Below the pieces are notes generated by a model that ran no database searches, was not told where the DNA came from, and saw only the letters and a program-made list of their open reading frames with translations. Below are positions 1 through 7,300 of a stretch of DNA of 39,286 nt, piece after piece. How positions within the stretch are numbered: the stretch's first letter is position 1; the number at the start of each line of letters is the position of its first letter. This DNA is from Hydrogenophilales bacterium. Its GTDB lineage: Bacteria; Pseudomonadota; Gammaproteobacteria; Burkholderiales; Eutrophovitaceae. The position numbers were made by a program, and so were the translations under genes. The stretch covers positions 106,895 through 146,180 of the forward strand of contig CACOJS010000003.1 of NCBI GenBank assembly GCA_902627495.1, given 5' to 3'.

Positions 1-2
1 CT

Positions 3-506
3 CACGGATTTAATTTTATGGTTCAGTTATATCCTAGTACCGCTGGTAATGGGGTCTGGGTTGTTCCTGGCTCGCATAAACTGGGAAAAATAAATATTTC
101 TAGAATGGTTAAAGAGAGCGGGTCAGAGCGTATTAAGGACGCGGTTCCCATGATTTGTGAAGGAGGTGATGTTATCATCTCCAATCGACAATTGGTCCAT
201 GGCTCATTTGCTAATTCGTCAAAAAACCGACGGGTAACCTTAAATGAAGGTTTTTTTCCTAGGAAGCGGGTTATTGGAATTGAGACTAGTCAACTGGATG
301 GCGAAAACGAGTACTATACCGGAGATAGAATACGTCAACGGTCTCGCATTATCGATTTGGCAATCGATGCACGCAAACAGCATTTCAAAGATGAGAAGCC
401 CTTCATTTACAAGCCGTTTGTGGGAAGTGCGGAAGATAACACGTGGTGTGAAAAAAACCGATCAGAGCTTTTGCTTAACTACAACTTAAATGATATTTAC
501 ATATGA
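3..506 (+). CDS. Phytanoyl-CoA dioxygenase (PhyH)-like protein, C-terminal part
   Basis: The frame is open from the first bases of the window, so this is the 3' part of a gene that begins outside it; the ATG at 18 is internal. The visible 168 residues match the C-terminal half of PhyH-type Fe(II)/2-oxoglutarate oxygenases. NGVWVVPGSHKLGK is the family's 'VxPGSH' segment, and RQLVHGSFANSS holds the distal iron-binding His followed by the Arg-containing strand (KNRRVTLNEGFF) that binds 2-oxoglutarate. The proximal HxD lies upstream and is not visible. Such enzymes hydroxylate small organic substrates; the substrate here cannot be told. The stop is TGA at 504-506 and no partner gene directly follows. 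The family is fairly certain, the substrate unknown. Confidence 0.8.
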   Translation, partial: HGFNFMVQLYPSTAGNGVWVVPGSHKLGKINISRMVKESGSERIKDAVPMICEGGDVIISNRQLVHGSFANSSKNRRVTLNEGFFPRKRVIGIETSQLDGENEYYTGDRIRQRSRIIDLAIDARKQHFKDEKPFIYKPFVGSAEDNTWCEKNRSELLLNYNLNDIYI

Positions 507-668
507 GTGTGATAATCTGTCGCACCATATGTGTTTTTCTGTTTTCCTCGGTTTTCTTAATCGACATAAGAGGTTAAGGGCTCAATTGGTTATCAGAGTT
601 ATGGATCAAAAGGGCTGTGGTATATATTTGGATGATCTCGATCGATTTTTTTTGAAAGTTAGAAAAGT

Positions 669-1046
669 ATGGAACATCTTGTTGAGCAATGGGTTTGGCT
701 GAAAGACAAGGAAATCTTAAGAGGGTATGTATTCGGAATTATTCATACCATTATACCTTTAGTAGGGTTCTACTCTGGTTGGAGTATTAATAGATTCCTG
801 AAAATAGTCTCCAATGGTTACCTCGCTGGTATCCTTGGAGTGGTAATTGCACATGTCCTTGCTGACTTGATAGCGGCAAGTCTGGACCCTCATCTAAGGA
901 CAGCCACCTGGGGGATTGTATTAGGAGGATTAACGCCTTTAGTTTTAATACCAATTTTGGAGAAATACGTTATTAAAAGTAAACACCACGTTATTATTGG
1001 TGACCATGAAGATGTAAAAAAAGACCTTATGGAGGATCATAAATAA
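669..1046 (+). CDS. Small membrane protein of unknown family
   Basis: This encodes 125 residues that I do not recognise. Three hydrophobic segments are visible at about residues 20-40, 51-70 and 79-97. The tail is charged and cytosol-like, rich in Lys, His and Asp (KSKHHVIIGDHEDVKKDL). Conserved-looking Gly, His and Asp residues sit in or beside the helices (GFYSGWSINR, AHVLADLIAA). There is only a weak purine-rich stretch (agaaaag) before the ATG at 669. The stop lies 14 bases before the enolase-superfamily gene, so the two are probably cotranscribed. It may be a small integral inner-membrane protein; no function can be assigned. Confidence 0.6.
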   Translation: MEHLVEQWVWLKDKEILRGYVFGIIHTIIPLVGFYSGWSINRFLKIVSNGYLAGILGVVIAHVLADLIAASLDPHLRTATWGIVLGGLTPLVLIPILEKYVIKSKHHVIIGDHEDVKKDLMEDHK

Positions 1047-1060
1047 GGAGGGAAGGCGGT

Positions 1061-2260
1061 ATGAAGGTAAAAGCACTGGAGACTTTTCATGCAGATGCTG
1101 GTTGGAGGAACTTTTCGTTTTTAAAAATATCATGTGATAACGGAATAGTTGGATGGAGTGAGTTCCAAGAAGGGTTTGGGTCTCCTGGGGTGGATGCTGC
1201 CATTAAAGGTCTCTCCCACTTGGTTTTGGGTCAAAACTGTGTTGACCATGAGAAAATATATGCTGATCTTTATGCCTGTACCAGGCCAGGAGCCGGTGGA
1301 GTAGTCGGGCAGGCATTGGGAGCTATTGAAAATGCACTTCTGGATGCTAAAGCTAAGCATTACGGTGTACCTTGTTATGAATTGCTAGGAGGGAAGATGC
1401 GGGATAGGATTCGACTGTATTGGTCCCATTGTGCGACCTATCGCATCAACCTTCCGCATTGCCATCCTTATCCGCCGATACAATCTTTAAAAGATTTAGA
1501 GGTCATGGGTCGGGAGGTTAAGGATGCAGGTTTTACCGGCCTAAAGACTAATGTTTTTGACTTTAGTCGCACAAACCCCGGGTGGGCACCTGGTTTCAAT
1601 AGTCCTGGTGGTTATCATGAACTAAATGCTGAAAAGCATATTATTAAATGTATAAGAGACGAGCTGGAGGCTTTTAGAGTGGGAGCGGGAGAGGATATGG
1701 ACATCTTGCTTGATCTTAACTTTAATTTCAAAACAGAAGGTTATCTAAGAATTCTTGATGCTATTTCGGATCAAGGGTTATTTTGGGTAGAAATAGATAG
1801 CTATAACCCCAAGGGATTGGGTCTTGTCAGGAGTCGGAGTAAAATCACTATTAGCTCAGGGGAGACATTATTTGGCATTAGGGAGTTTCTTCCTTATTTT
1901 GAGAATCAGTCTATGGATGTGGCTATAATCGATACACCCTGGAACGGCGTTTGGCAATCAATGAAAATTGCGAATCTGGCAGAAGGTCTAGATGTAAATG
2001 TTGCTCCTCACAACTTTTATGGTCACCTTTGCACGATGATGAATGCACATTTTGCAGCAGCTGTTCCTAATTTGCGCATTATGGAAATTGATATCGACGA
2101 GGTTACCTGGAGAGGAGACCTTTACACTAAATTGCCTCAGATAGAGGATGGTTACTTGATTCTATCTGATTCACCGGGTTGGGGTACAGAGCCTAATGAA
2201 GATGCCCTGAAATCTTATCCACCTAGTGATGGTCCAGGTATTATGAATATTCGGGATTAA
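1061..2260 (+). CDS. Mandelate racemase/muconate lactonizing enzyme (enolase) superfamily protein
   Basis: This is a 399-residue protein with a strong Shine-Dalgarno (aaggaggg) before the ATG. It has the two-domain layout of the enolase superfamily: an N-terminal capping domain (1-125) and a TIM barrel. Likely metal ligands are Asp218 (LLDLNFNF), Glu244 (FWVEID) and Glu268 (ISSGETLF). His317 (VAPHNF) with Asp291 would be the His-Asp dyad of the mandelate racemase subgroup. The usual KxK at the end of the second barrel strand appears as LK162TN, so only one Lys remains. Family members dehydrate sugar acids or racemise alpha-hydroxy acids by abstracting the alpha proton with Mg2+. The modified KxK suggests a dehydratase specificity, but the substrate cannot be read from sequence. 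The superfamily call is firm. Confidence 0.9.
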   Translation: MKVKALETFHADAGWRNFSFLKISCDNGIVGWSEFQEGFGSPGVDAAIKGLSHLVLGQNCVDHEKIYADLYACTRPGAGGVVGQALGAIENALLDAKAKHYGVPCYELLGGKMRDRIRLYWSHCATYRINLPHCHPYPPIQSLKDLEVMGREVKDAGFTGLKTNVFDFSRTNPGWAPGFNSPGGYHELNAEKHIIKCIRDELEAFRVGAGEDMDILLDLNFNFKTEGYLRILDAISDQGLFWVEIDSYNPKGLGLVRSRSKITISSGETLFGIREFLPYFENQSMDVAIIDTPWNGVWQSMKIANLAEGLDVNVAPHNFYGHLCTMMNAHFAAAVPNLRIMEIDIDEVTWRGDLYTKLPQIEDGYLILSDSPGWGTEPNEDALKSYPPSDGPGIMNIRD

Positions 2261-2459
2261 AGACGCAGGGAGGTCATTTTCAAAATTGTTTGAATCTTTT
2301 TTGTTTAGAATACCATTTGTAATCAATATTTTACAGGAATACGTTTTTCTCGGTTTGCAGGTAATGAGATTTGGTTTGCGCAATTTGAAGTTGTAGCGCA
2401 TTATTATGCGACATACGAGGAGTTTAAACCAGTAAACATTATAATAGTTGGTCTTTAAT
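2261..2459 (+). other. Intergenic region before flagellin
   Basis: About 200 bases without a convincing gene. A small inverted repeat (CGCAT at 2397-2401, loop TATT, ATGCG at 2406-2410) flanked by GTA/TAC could form a hairpin in the flagellin leader. No sigma28 (TAAAGT...GCCGATAA) or sigma54 (TGGC...TTGC) promoter match was found by eye. Confidence 0.3.
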
Positions 2460-3305
2460 ATGAGGATTTACACCAACCTTGCTGCCTATCAGGCCCAAGT
2501 GGCACTCAGAAGGAACGAGGCAGAAATAACTGCATCAATGCAAAGGTTGTCAACTGGGTTTAGGATAAACAATGCTGGGGATGACCCAACCGGGCTTGGA
2601 GTATCCCAGAGAATGACAGCCCAAATACAGGGCTACCTAAAAGCTAGCGAGACAGCAGGTGATGCTATAGCAATGTTAAAAACTGCTGACGCTGCATTAG
2701 AGGAAATTGATGATCTTATTCAGAGAATGAGAGTGCTCTCAGTTCAGTCATCTTCCGACACATACACCAGCTCAGACCGGGTTGCGGCTGACACAGAATA
2801 TCAGGCTCTAGAGGCGGAAATAACTAGAATCGTATCGGATACTAAATGGAATACGATGGGATTGCTAAATGGTACCGGAGGAGCCTCGAATAACGGTACC
2901 TTCAAGATTCAAGTGGGGGCCGACAGTGGTATGAATATTACCGTGGCTATTGGGACTATGTCGACCGCGGCTAATGCAACATTAAACGATCTTTCTGGTA
3001 TGCATGTGAGTGTTCAAGCGTCAGCCTCCAATGCCACCACAAAGATAGACCTAGCCTTGGCAGATTTGGCGGTTGCCCGTTCGTCAATTGGGGCTTATAT
3101 GAATCGCTTGGAGGGTGCGCTGGATAATGTCTTGGCGATGGCCCAAAACCTCACTGATAGCAGAAGTCGGGTGTTGGACACTGATTATGCCGTGGAGCTA
3201 TCCGAATTAGCCAAGAAACAGATAATTCAGCAGGCAAGTCTCGCAATTCTTGCACAGGCAAATGCGCAGCCGAAACTGGTTTTACAGTTATTGAGAACTA
3301 ACTAA
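2460..3305 (+). CDS. fliC: Flagellin
   Basis: This is a short flagellin of 281 residues using ATG 2460; a TTG at 2448 is possible but leaves a non-flagellin N-terminus. The N-terminal D0/D1 coiled-coil region (about 1-140) shows family hallmarks: LSTGFRINNAGDDPTGL, the TADAALEEIDDLIQRMR segment, and the ANDxxS-like SSSDTYTSSDR. The C-terminal D1/D0 (about 190-281) ends in AKKQIIQQASLAILAQANAQ followed by LQLLR, as in flagellins exported by the type III flagellar apparatus. The variable D2/D3 region is minimal. No strong ribosome site lies at the usual distance; gaggag sits about 40 bases upstream. No flagellar sigma28 promoter was found in the 200 bases before it and no other flagellar gene is nearby. 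The gene symbol is by homology only. Confidence 0.9.
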   Translation: MRIYTNLAAYQAQVALRRNEAEITASMQRLSTGFRINNAGDDPTGLGVSQRMTAQIQGYLKASETAGDAIAMLKTADAALEEIDDLIQRMRVLSVQSSSDTYTSSDRVAADTEYQALEAEITRIVSDTKWNTMGLLNGTGGASNNGTFKIQVGADSGMNITVAIGTMSTAANATLNDLSGMHVSVQASASNATTKIDLALADLAVARSSIGAYMNRLEGALDNVLAMAQNLTDSRSRVLDTDYAVELSELAKKQIIQQASLAILAQANAQPKLVLQLLRTN

Positions 3306-3309
3306 ATTT

Positions 3310-3771
3310 TTATAAAATCTCAAATACTTCGTAAAAAACGTTATTCTCCTTTTTTTGGCCCAAAGCAACAGCAATAATATTGTTTAACCACAGATATTGC
3401 TTGCTACTCGTTTCAAAAAATGGGGAAGCCCTCCAGTAGTATAGCTGGGGATCAACATGATCATTTTTTGCAAGTTTGTGGGCAATCTCTGGTGAGCTGC
3501 TACGAATTCCCTCATAACGCATGAATATCATAGCATTATCGTTAGTCTCCAAAGTAAGTCTAACATCAAGCTTTATAGATAGGTCGGGTCTAACGAGGAC
3601 CCAATCTGCCGCAGATTCTGGTCTCACATTTCCAGATAGTTTTTGACCTGAGAATTGACCTCCACTGACCTGGACTATTCTTTTGTATCCGTATGGCGTA
3701 TCCCCCAGATCATGTGAATTACCAATTTGTAGCGTGATATCAAAAAGGTGTTTAAATTGCAGATTAGCCAT
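3310..3771 (-). CDS. DUF3237 (UPF0311) family protein
   Basis: This is a 153-residue soluble protein on the minus strand, with a start at 3771 and a TAA stop formed by 3310-3312. The pattern GDTPYGYKRIVQVSGGQFSG, then KLSGNVRPESAADWVLVRPD and LDVRLTLETNDNAMIFMRYEG, is the core of the DUF3237 beta-barrel-like family. The family's role is unknown; members often sit beside catabolic or redox genes. The C-terminal part (YYWRASPFFETSSKQYLWLNNIIAVALG) is also typical. It converges with flagellin, stop codons 4 bases apart, and diverges from the SUMF1-like gene. No signal peptide is visible. Confidence 0.85.
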   Translation of the reverse strand: MANLQFKHLFDITLQIGNSHDLGDTPYGYKRIVQVSGGQFSGQKLSGNVRPESAADWVLVRPDLSIKLDVRLTLETNDNAMIFMRYEGIRSSSPEIAHKLAKNDHVDPQLYYWRASPFFETSSKQYLWLNNIIAVALGQKKENNVFYEVFEIL

Positions 3772-3953
3772 ATTTTTTTGATCGTTCCTCTCGTTCTTTC
3801 TAATTTTGATTTGAACTAAAATAGTTGCAAGTAGCTTGCCTCGCGACTGTCGTGTAGTTAAATTTTTATATTTTCTTACAATGTAATGTAAAGTAAAAAA
3901 GTAACTTTAAATACCAATTGGTACCATAACACTAAATCTGATTTTGATTTATC
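3772..3953. promoter_or_regulatory. Divergent intergenic region with palindromes
   Basis: This 182-base AT-rich gap lies between divergent genes and should hold both promoters. A perfect 12-base palindrome TACCAATTGGTA lies at 3912-3923, about 46 bases before the SUMF1-like start. A shorter inverted repeat (GCAAG 3827-3831, loop TAG, CTTGC 3835-3839) lies nearer the DUF3237 start. These could be operators, but no consensus promoter pair was clear. Confidence 0.3.
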
Positions 3954-3968
3954 TTGAAAAAAGGGGTA

Positions 3969-4859
3969 ATGAGGGCTGTGAAATTTTCCATAGTTATCAG
4001 ACTGATTTTCCTCTCCCCTATGTTTTTGCATGGTGACGGAGTGAGTGATAATCGTGCATACAAATCGGGAGAGGTATTTCAAGACTGTGACAAGTGTCCA
4101 AAGATGATTGTGATAAAAAAGGGTAGCTTTAAAATGGGATCACCACCATCAGCCTTGGGGAGACCTGTAGAGGAGGGGTCGGTAAGACAAGTTTATATTC
4201 TACAAACCTATGCCATTGGTTTATATGAAGTAACACAGGAAAATTGGGATGTATGTGTCCTTGCGGGAGGTTGTGACAAGATCATTCATGAGGATCCTAA
4301 GGGGGATAACTATCCGGTCGTAAATGTCTCGTGGAGACAGGCTAATCAATATGTGGCCTGGGTTTCAGGCCAATCAAATTTTAGATATAGGTTACCATCT
4401 GAAACAGAATGGGAGTTTGCCGCACGAGCTGGTTCAGATCGATCACGTTTTTTCGGTTTTGCTGAAAGGGAAGTCTGTATACAAGGAAATCTTTATGATC
4501 AAACAGCACGAGACGCTCTTGGTTATGAGTGGGAGAACTTAGCTTGTTCAGATGGGTATGTCGATGCAGCACCTGTTGGGTCTTTTAAGCCAAATAGTTT
4601 TGGAGTCTATGATATGTTGGGAAATGTTTGGGAGTGGACTCAGGACTGTGCGAGTGCTAGCACCAGAGGAGTTAGAACGGACTATGAGGCCGTCGAGTCT
4701 GAGGATTGCTCCCAAAGGTCTTTCAGGGGTAGTTCGTGGCTAAGCTCCTTGCCAAACTACATAAGGTTTTCAGATAGATATAAATTTATAGGTAGTAAGG
4801 ATTCCGACTTGGGGTTTAGAGTAGCACGAGATGTTGTTCAGGATATGGGTAAACCTTAA
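3969..4859 (+). CDS. Secreted SUMF1/FGE-sulfatase domain protein lacking the FGE catalytic cysteines
   Basis: This is a 296-residue protein from ATG 3969; an in-frame TTG at 3954 would add five residues. A hydrophobic N-terminus (IVIRLIFLSPMFL) looks like a signal peptide. The domain has the usual signatures in order: KGSFKMGSPP, PVVNVSWRQANQYVAW, YRLPSETEWEFAARAG, VGSFKPNSFGVYDMLGNVWEWTQDC, FRGSSW and LGFRVAR. True formylglycine-generating enzymes carry a Cys pair in the stretch after RGGS; here that stretch is SSWLSSLPNYIRFSDRYKF, with no Cys. It therefore should not oxidise a sulfatase Cys to formylglycine by the known mechanism. The N-terminal DCDKCP is common in secreted bacterial members of unknown role. 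The beta-barrel gene follows after 29 bases, probably in one operon. Confidence 0.85.
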   Translation: MRAVKFSIVIRLIFLSPMFLHGDGVSDNRAYKSGEVFQDCDKCPKMIVIKKGSFKMGSPPSALGRPVEEGSVRQVYILQTYAIGLYEVTQENWDVCVLAGGCDKIIHEDPKGDNYPVVNVSWRQANQYVAWVSGQSNFRYRLPSETEWEFAARAGSDRSRFFGFAEREVCIQGNLYDQTARDALGYEWENLACSDGYVDAAPVGSFKPNSFGVYDMLGNVWEWTQDCASASTRGVRTDYEAVESEDCSQRSFRGSSWLSSLPNYIRFSDRYKFIGSKDSDLGFRVARDVVQDMGKP

Positions 4860-4888
4860 GCTGTTTAATCTTATGGTACCCTGTCCCT

Positions 4889-5677
4889 ATGGATAAATTT
4901 ATTTATAATTCCTGCTGCCTTTATCTGTATATATTGTTTTTTCTCTTTTTACCTACCTATACTTTAGCAGAGGGTTCGTCAGAGTCTCCACCATTTAGGG
5001 CGTGGTGGCCAATAGTGAATAAAGAGATTGAAACTGGAACCCGTGGTTTTGTTACCAAGGATGAGGATTCTACTAAAGACAACGTCGGTTTGCAGAAATA
5101 TGGTTTTGGGATTGGGTTTACCGATCGCTTTTTTGTGGAGCTCGAGGGACATCTCAAGCGACGGCAAGATGGGCACTACCATTTTGATGCTTATGAAATT
5201 GAATCAAGGTTTGAATTTACTGAAACAAAAGCCTTTAATCAGACTCCCAATTTAGTTGATGTGGGTTTTCTTTTTGGTTTTAAACTCCCCAAATCAGATC
5301 AAGATGCTTATGAAATTGAGACAAGGTTATTATTATATAAGCGTGCAGGCCCTATTCGAACAACCTTTAACCTTATTTTCGAACAAGAATTCGGCAACAA
5401 TAACTCGGAACAGTTAGAAATAGCTTATGCAAATCAGGTCCGCTACAGACTGACGCCCAACATACAGCCGGGATTGGAGTTTTTTGGTCGATTTGGGGAA
5501 TTGGGGAGTTTATCATATTCTAATGGCCAACATATTTTTGGTCCGGGTGTATTTGGCTTCATTGAATTATCAGAAGGGTTTTCACTTAAATATGAATTTA
5601 CCTATTTATTTGGAATCAGTGATCCAGCACCCAACCAGACTTTTAAATGGTTAACTGAGTTTGAGTATAAATTTTAA
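4889..5677 (+). CDS. Predicted outer-membrane beta-barrel protein
   Basis: This is a 262-residue protein with an N-terminal signal peptide (a hydrophobic stretch around residues 10-25, then TLAEGSS). The mature part consists of alternating hydrophobic/polar strands rich in Phe, Tyr and Gly, and ends in TEFEYKF, a C-terminal aromatic signature for outer-membrane insertion by the BAM complex. An internal repeat DAYEIE(S/T)R occurs twice, 39 residues apart, matching an exact 17-base DNA repeat at 5186-5202 and 5303-5319. It resembles small transporter-like barrels, though I cannot name a family with confidence. It sits 29 bases after the SUMF1-like gene and converges with the sulfatase-like gene, so all three products are predicted to act outside the cytoplasm. 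Confidence 0.7.
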   Translation: MDKFIYNSCCLYLYILFFLFLPTYTLAEGSSESPPFRAWWPIVNKEIETGTRGFVTKDEDSTKDNVGLQKYGFGIGFTDRFFVELEGHLKRRQDGHYHFDAYEIESRFEFTETKAFNQTPNLVDVGFLFGFKLPKSDQDAYEIETRLLLYKRAGPIRTTFNLIFEQEFGNNNSEQLEIAYANQVRYRLTPNIQPGLEFFGRFGELGSLSYSNGQHIFGPGVFGFIELSEGFSLKYEFTYLFGISDPAPNQTFKWLTEFEYKF

Positions 5678-5695
5678 AAATAACTTATTCCTGTT

Positions 5696-7108
5696 CTAAG
5701 GTCGGGTTGGGTTGTTGCGCCAAAATATTGGGGCATAGCTATCATGTGGGGCTGCTAGGTCTTTCAGATACTGAGATGGTGCCATTTCCCAAGCGTAGTC
5801 ATTGAATCGCTTAAGTAGTTTTTTTAAAATGACGGGTTCAGTATTCGATCGATTGTTTTCTTCAGTGGGGTCATCTTGAATATTAAATAATTCCATCCTT
5901 CCTGGTAACGTGGCGTAGACAATAAGTTTCCAGTTACCAATTATGAGCCCTCCGCGAAATTCATCCGCGTTAATTAAGATTTCTTTTCGGGGGGTGGGGT
6001 CTCCTTTCATTATTGTTGGCCAAACATCCACGCCATCCAATGGCTTTACCTGTTCCGATGGATCTAATGATACACCAGCAAGCTTGGCTAAAGTTGGGTA
6101 CATGTCGGTGATGTGAATTGGTTCTGTAGTCATTTGTGGTTTTATTATGTTTTCCCAATATGCAAGAGCTGAGACTCTTATACCTCCCTCGTAAAGAGAA
6201 CCTTTACCATTAAAAAACGGTCCATTATCAGCCACTGTTACAGGCACATCTCCATCTCCCGTTTTATATTTATTGCGAACCGCCCCTCCATTATCACTAT
6301 GGAAGATTATCAGCGTATTCTTAAGAAGACCCTGCGTGTTTAATGTCTCGACAATTTCGCCTATGGCTTGATCGAGAGCACTGATCATAGCGTAGTATGT
6401 CCGGAGGTCATTACTTTCAATGTTTTTGTATAAGTTTAAGTATTTTTTGGGTGCTTCAAAAGGAGAGGCTGGAGCTGGAAAAGCGATATACATAAAAAAT
6501 GGTGTTTGATCCGATTTTTCTAATATAAAGTTTTTGACTTTTCCAGCTATCAGTTCGGTGTCATAACCCCTTACTTTTGTTTGTTCTTCGTCTGTCCACC
6601 AATCTTGGTTCTCAATGGTTGGATTTTTGTAGTGACTGCGTCCTTTATTTAAGCTTCCATAAAACTGATCAAAACCCCTCTGAGTTGGTCGGAGTTCCCT
6701 CTTGGCATGACCAAGTCGCCATTCTCCAAAGGCCGCTGTATGGTACCCAACAGTGTTGAGAGCCTCTGATAATAGTCTTTCACTTTTAGGGATACCGTAG
6801 CTATTCCAAGGAAGTATTGACATTAGCTGCAGCCCAAAGCGCATTGGATAACGACCGGTAAGAAAGGCTGATCGAGTTGGGGTTGAGTAGGGAAGCGTGT
6901 AGAACTTTTCAAGTCGTGCCCCCTTCATTGCTAATTTATCTAAATTAGGCGTTTTAGCGAGGCCTCCATGGAAACCGACGTCTTTCCACCCAAGGTCATC
7001 AGCCAATATGTAGACTATATTCGGTTTTTTCTCAGCGGCTATTACCTCGCCTGTGATACTAAACAGTGCACTAATTGACAAAAAAACTATGATTCTGCAA
7101 TCCAGCAT
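5696..7108 (-). CDS. Secreted sulfatase-family protein with degenerate active site
   Basis: This is a 470-residue protein with a signal peptide (IIVFLSISALFSITGEVIAA) and the alkaline-phosphatase-type sulfatase fold. Metal ligands are kept: Asp37-Asp38 in ILADDLGW and Asp272-Asn273 in FHSDNGG. The Lys302 of NGKGSLYEGG and the C-terminal ELFNIQDDP are also usual. The formylglycine position reads PYSTPTRSAFLTGRYP, with Ser75 where Cys is usual. The normally near-invariant GKWHLG reads GEWRLG (Glu129, Arg131), and the usual APHxP reads APASP (Ala214). In characterised arylsulfatases these Lys and His residues bind the sulfate and formylglycine. It may be catalytically dead, or hydrolyse something else. 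No anaerobic sulfatase-maturating enzyme gene is in the window. It converges with the beta-barrel gene, 18 bases apart. Confidence 0.88.
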   Translation of the reverse strand: MLDCRIIVFLSISALFSITGEVIAAEKKPNIVYILADDLGWKDVGFHGGLAKTPNLDKLAMKGARLEKFYTLPYSTPTRSAFLTGRYPMRFGLQLMSILPWNSYGIPKSERLLSEALNTVGYHTAAFGEWRLGHAKRELRPTQRGFDQFYGSLNKGRSHYKNPTIENQDWWTDEEQTKVRGYDTELIAGKVKNFILEKSDQTPFFMYIAFPAPASPFEAPKKYLNLYKNIESNDLRTYYAMISALDQAIGEIVETLNTQGLLKNTLIIFHSDNGGAVRNKYKTGDGDVPVTVADNGPFFNGKGSLYEGGIRVSALAYWENIIKPQMTTEPIHITDMYPTLAKLAGVSLDPSEQVKPLDGVDVWPTIMKGDPTPRKEILINADEFRGGLIIGNWKLIVYATLPGRMELFNIQDDPTEENNRSNTEPVILKKLLKRFNDYAWEMAPSQYLKDLAAPHDSYAPIFWRNNPTRP

Positions 7109-7300
7109 ATATCCTCAAGTCTTGTAATCGATGGTTGACAAAAAATTTACTACAAATAAGCACGTAATCCAAGGGGTGAGGCTTACTTACGGGTTAGTTT
7201 TTATCTTGGGGCGTCGAGTGTTACTATTACGGGTTTACGAGATTTTACACATCAATGGCGGGAGACCTCTTAACATGAATAGAACTCAGAACTACTTCGG
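7109..7300. promoter_or_regulatory. Divergent intergenic region with direct repeats
   Basis: This 192-base gap separates the leftward sulfatase-like gene and the rightward MoxR-VWA operon. Two exact copies of TTACGGGTT lie at 7187-7195 and 7227-7235, 40 bases apart (about four helical turns), which is compatible with a pair of activator sites. A TTGACA at 7135-7140 has no acceptable -10 at 16-18 bases. No gene was seen. Confidence 0.3.

Noticed and set aside
490..702. 70-codon open frame after the PhyH-like gene
   Set aside because: It has no ribosome site, overlaps the next gene's start and has no recognisable motif; probably chance.
2261..2459. Sigma28 flagellar promoter before flagellin
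   Set aside because: No TAAAGT/GCCGATAA-like pair with proper spacing was found.
3876..4082. Minus-strand open frame overlapping the start of the SUMF1-like gene
   Set aside because: It has no motif or ribosome site and lies across a divergent promoter region.
7135..7163. TTGACA as a -35 box before the MoxR operon
   Set aside because: No sequence resembling TATAAT lies 16-18 bases downstream.
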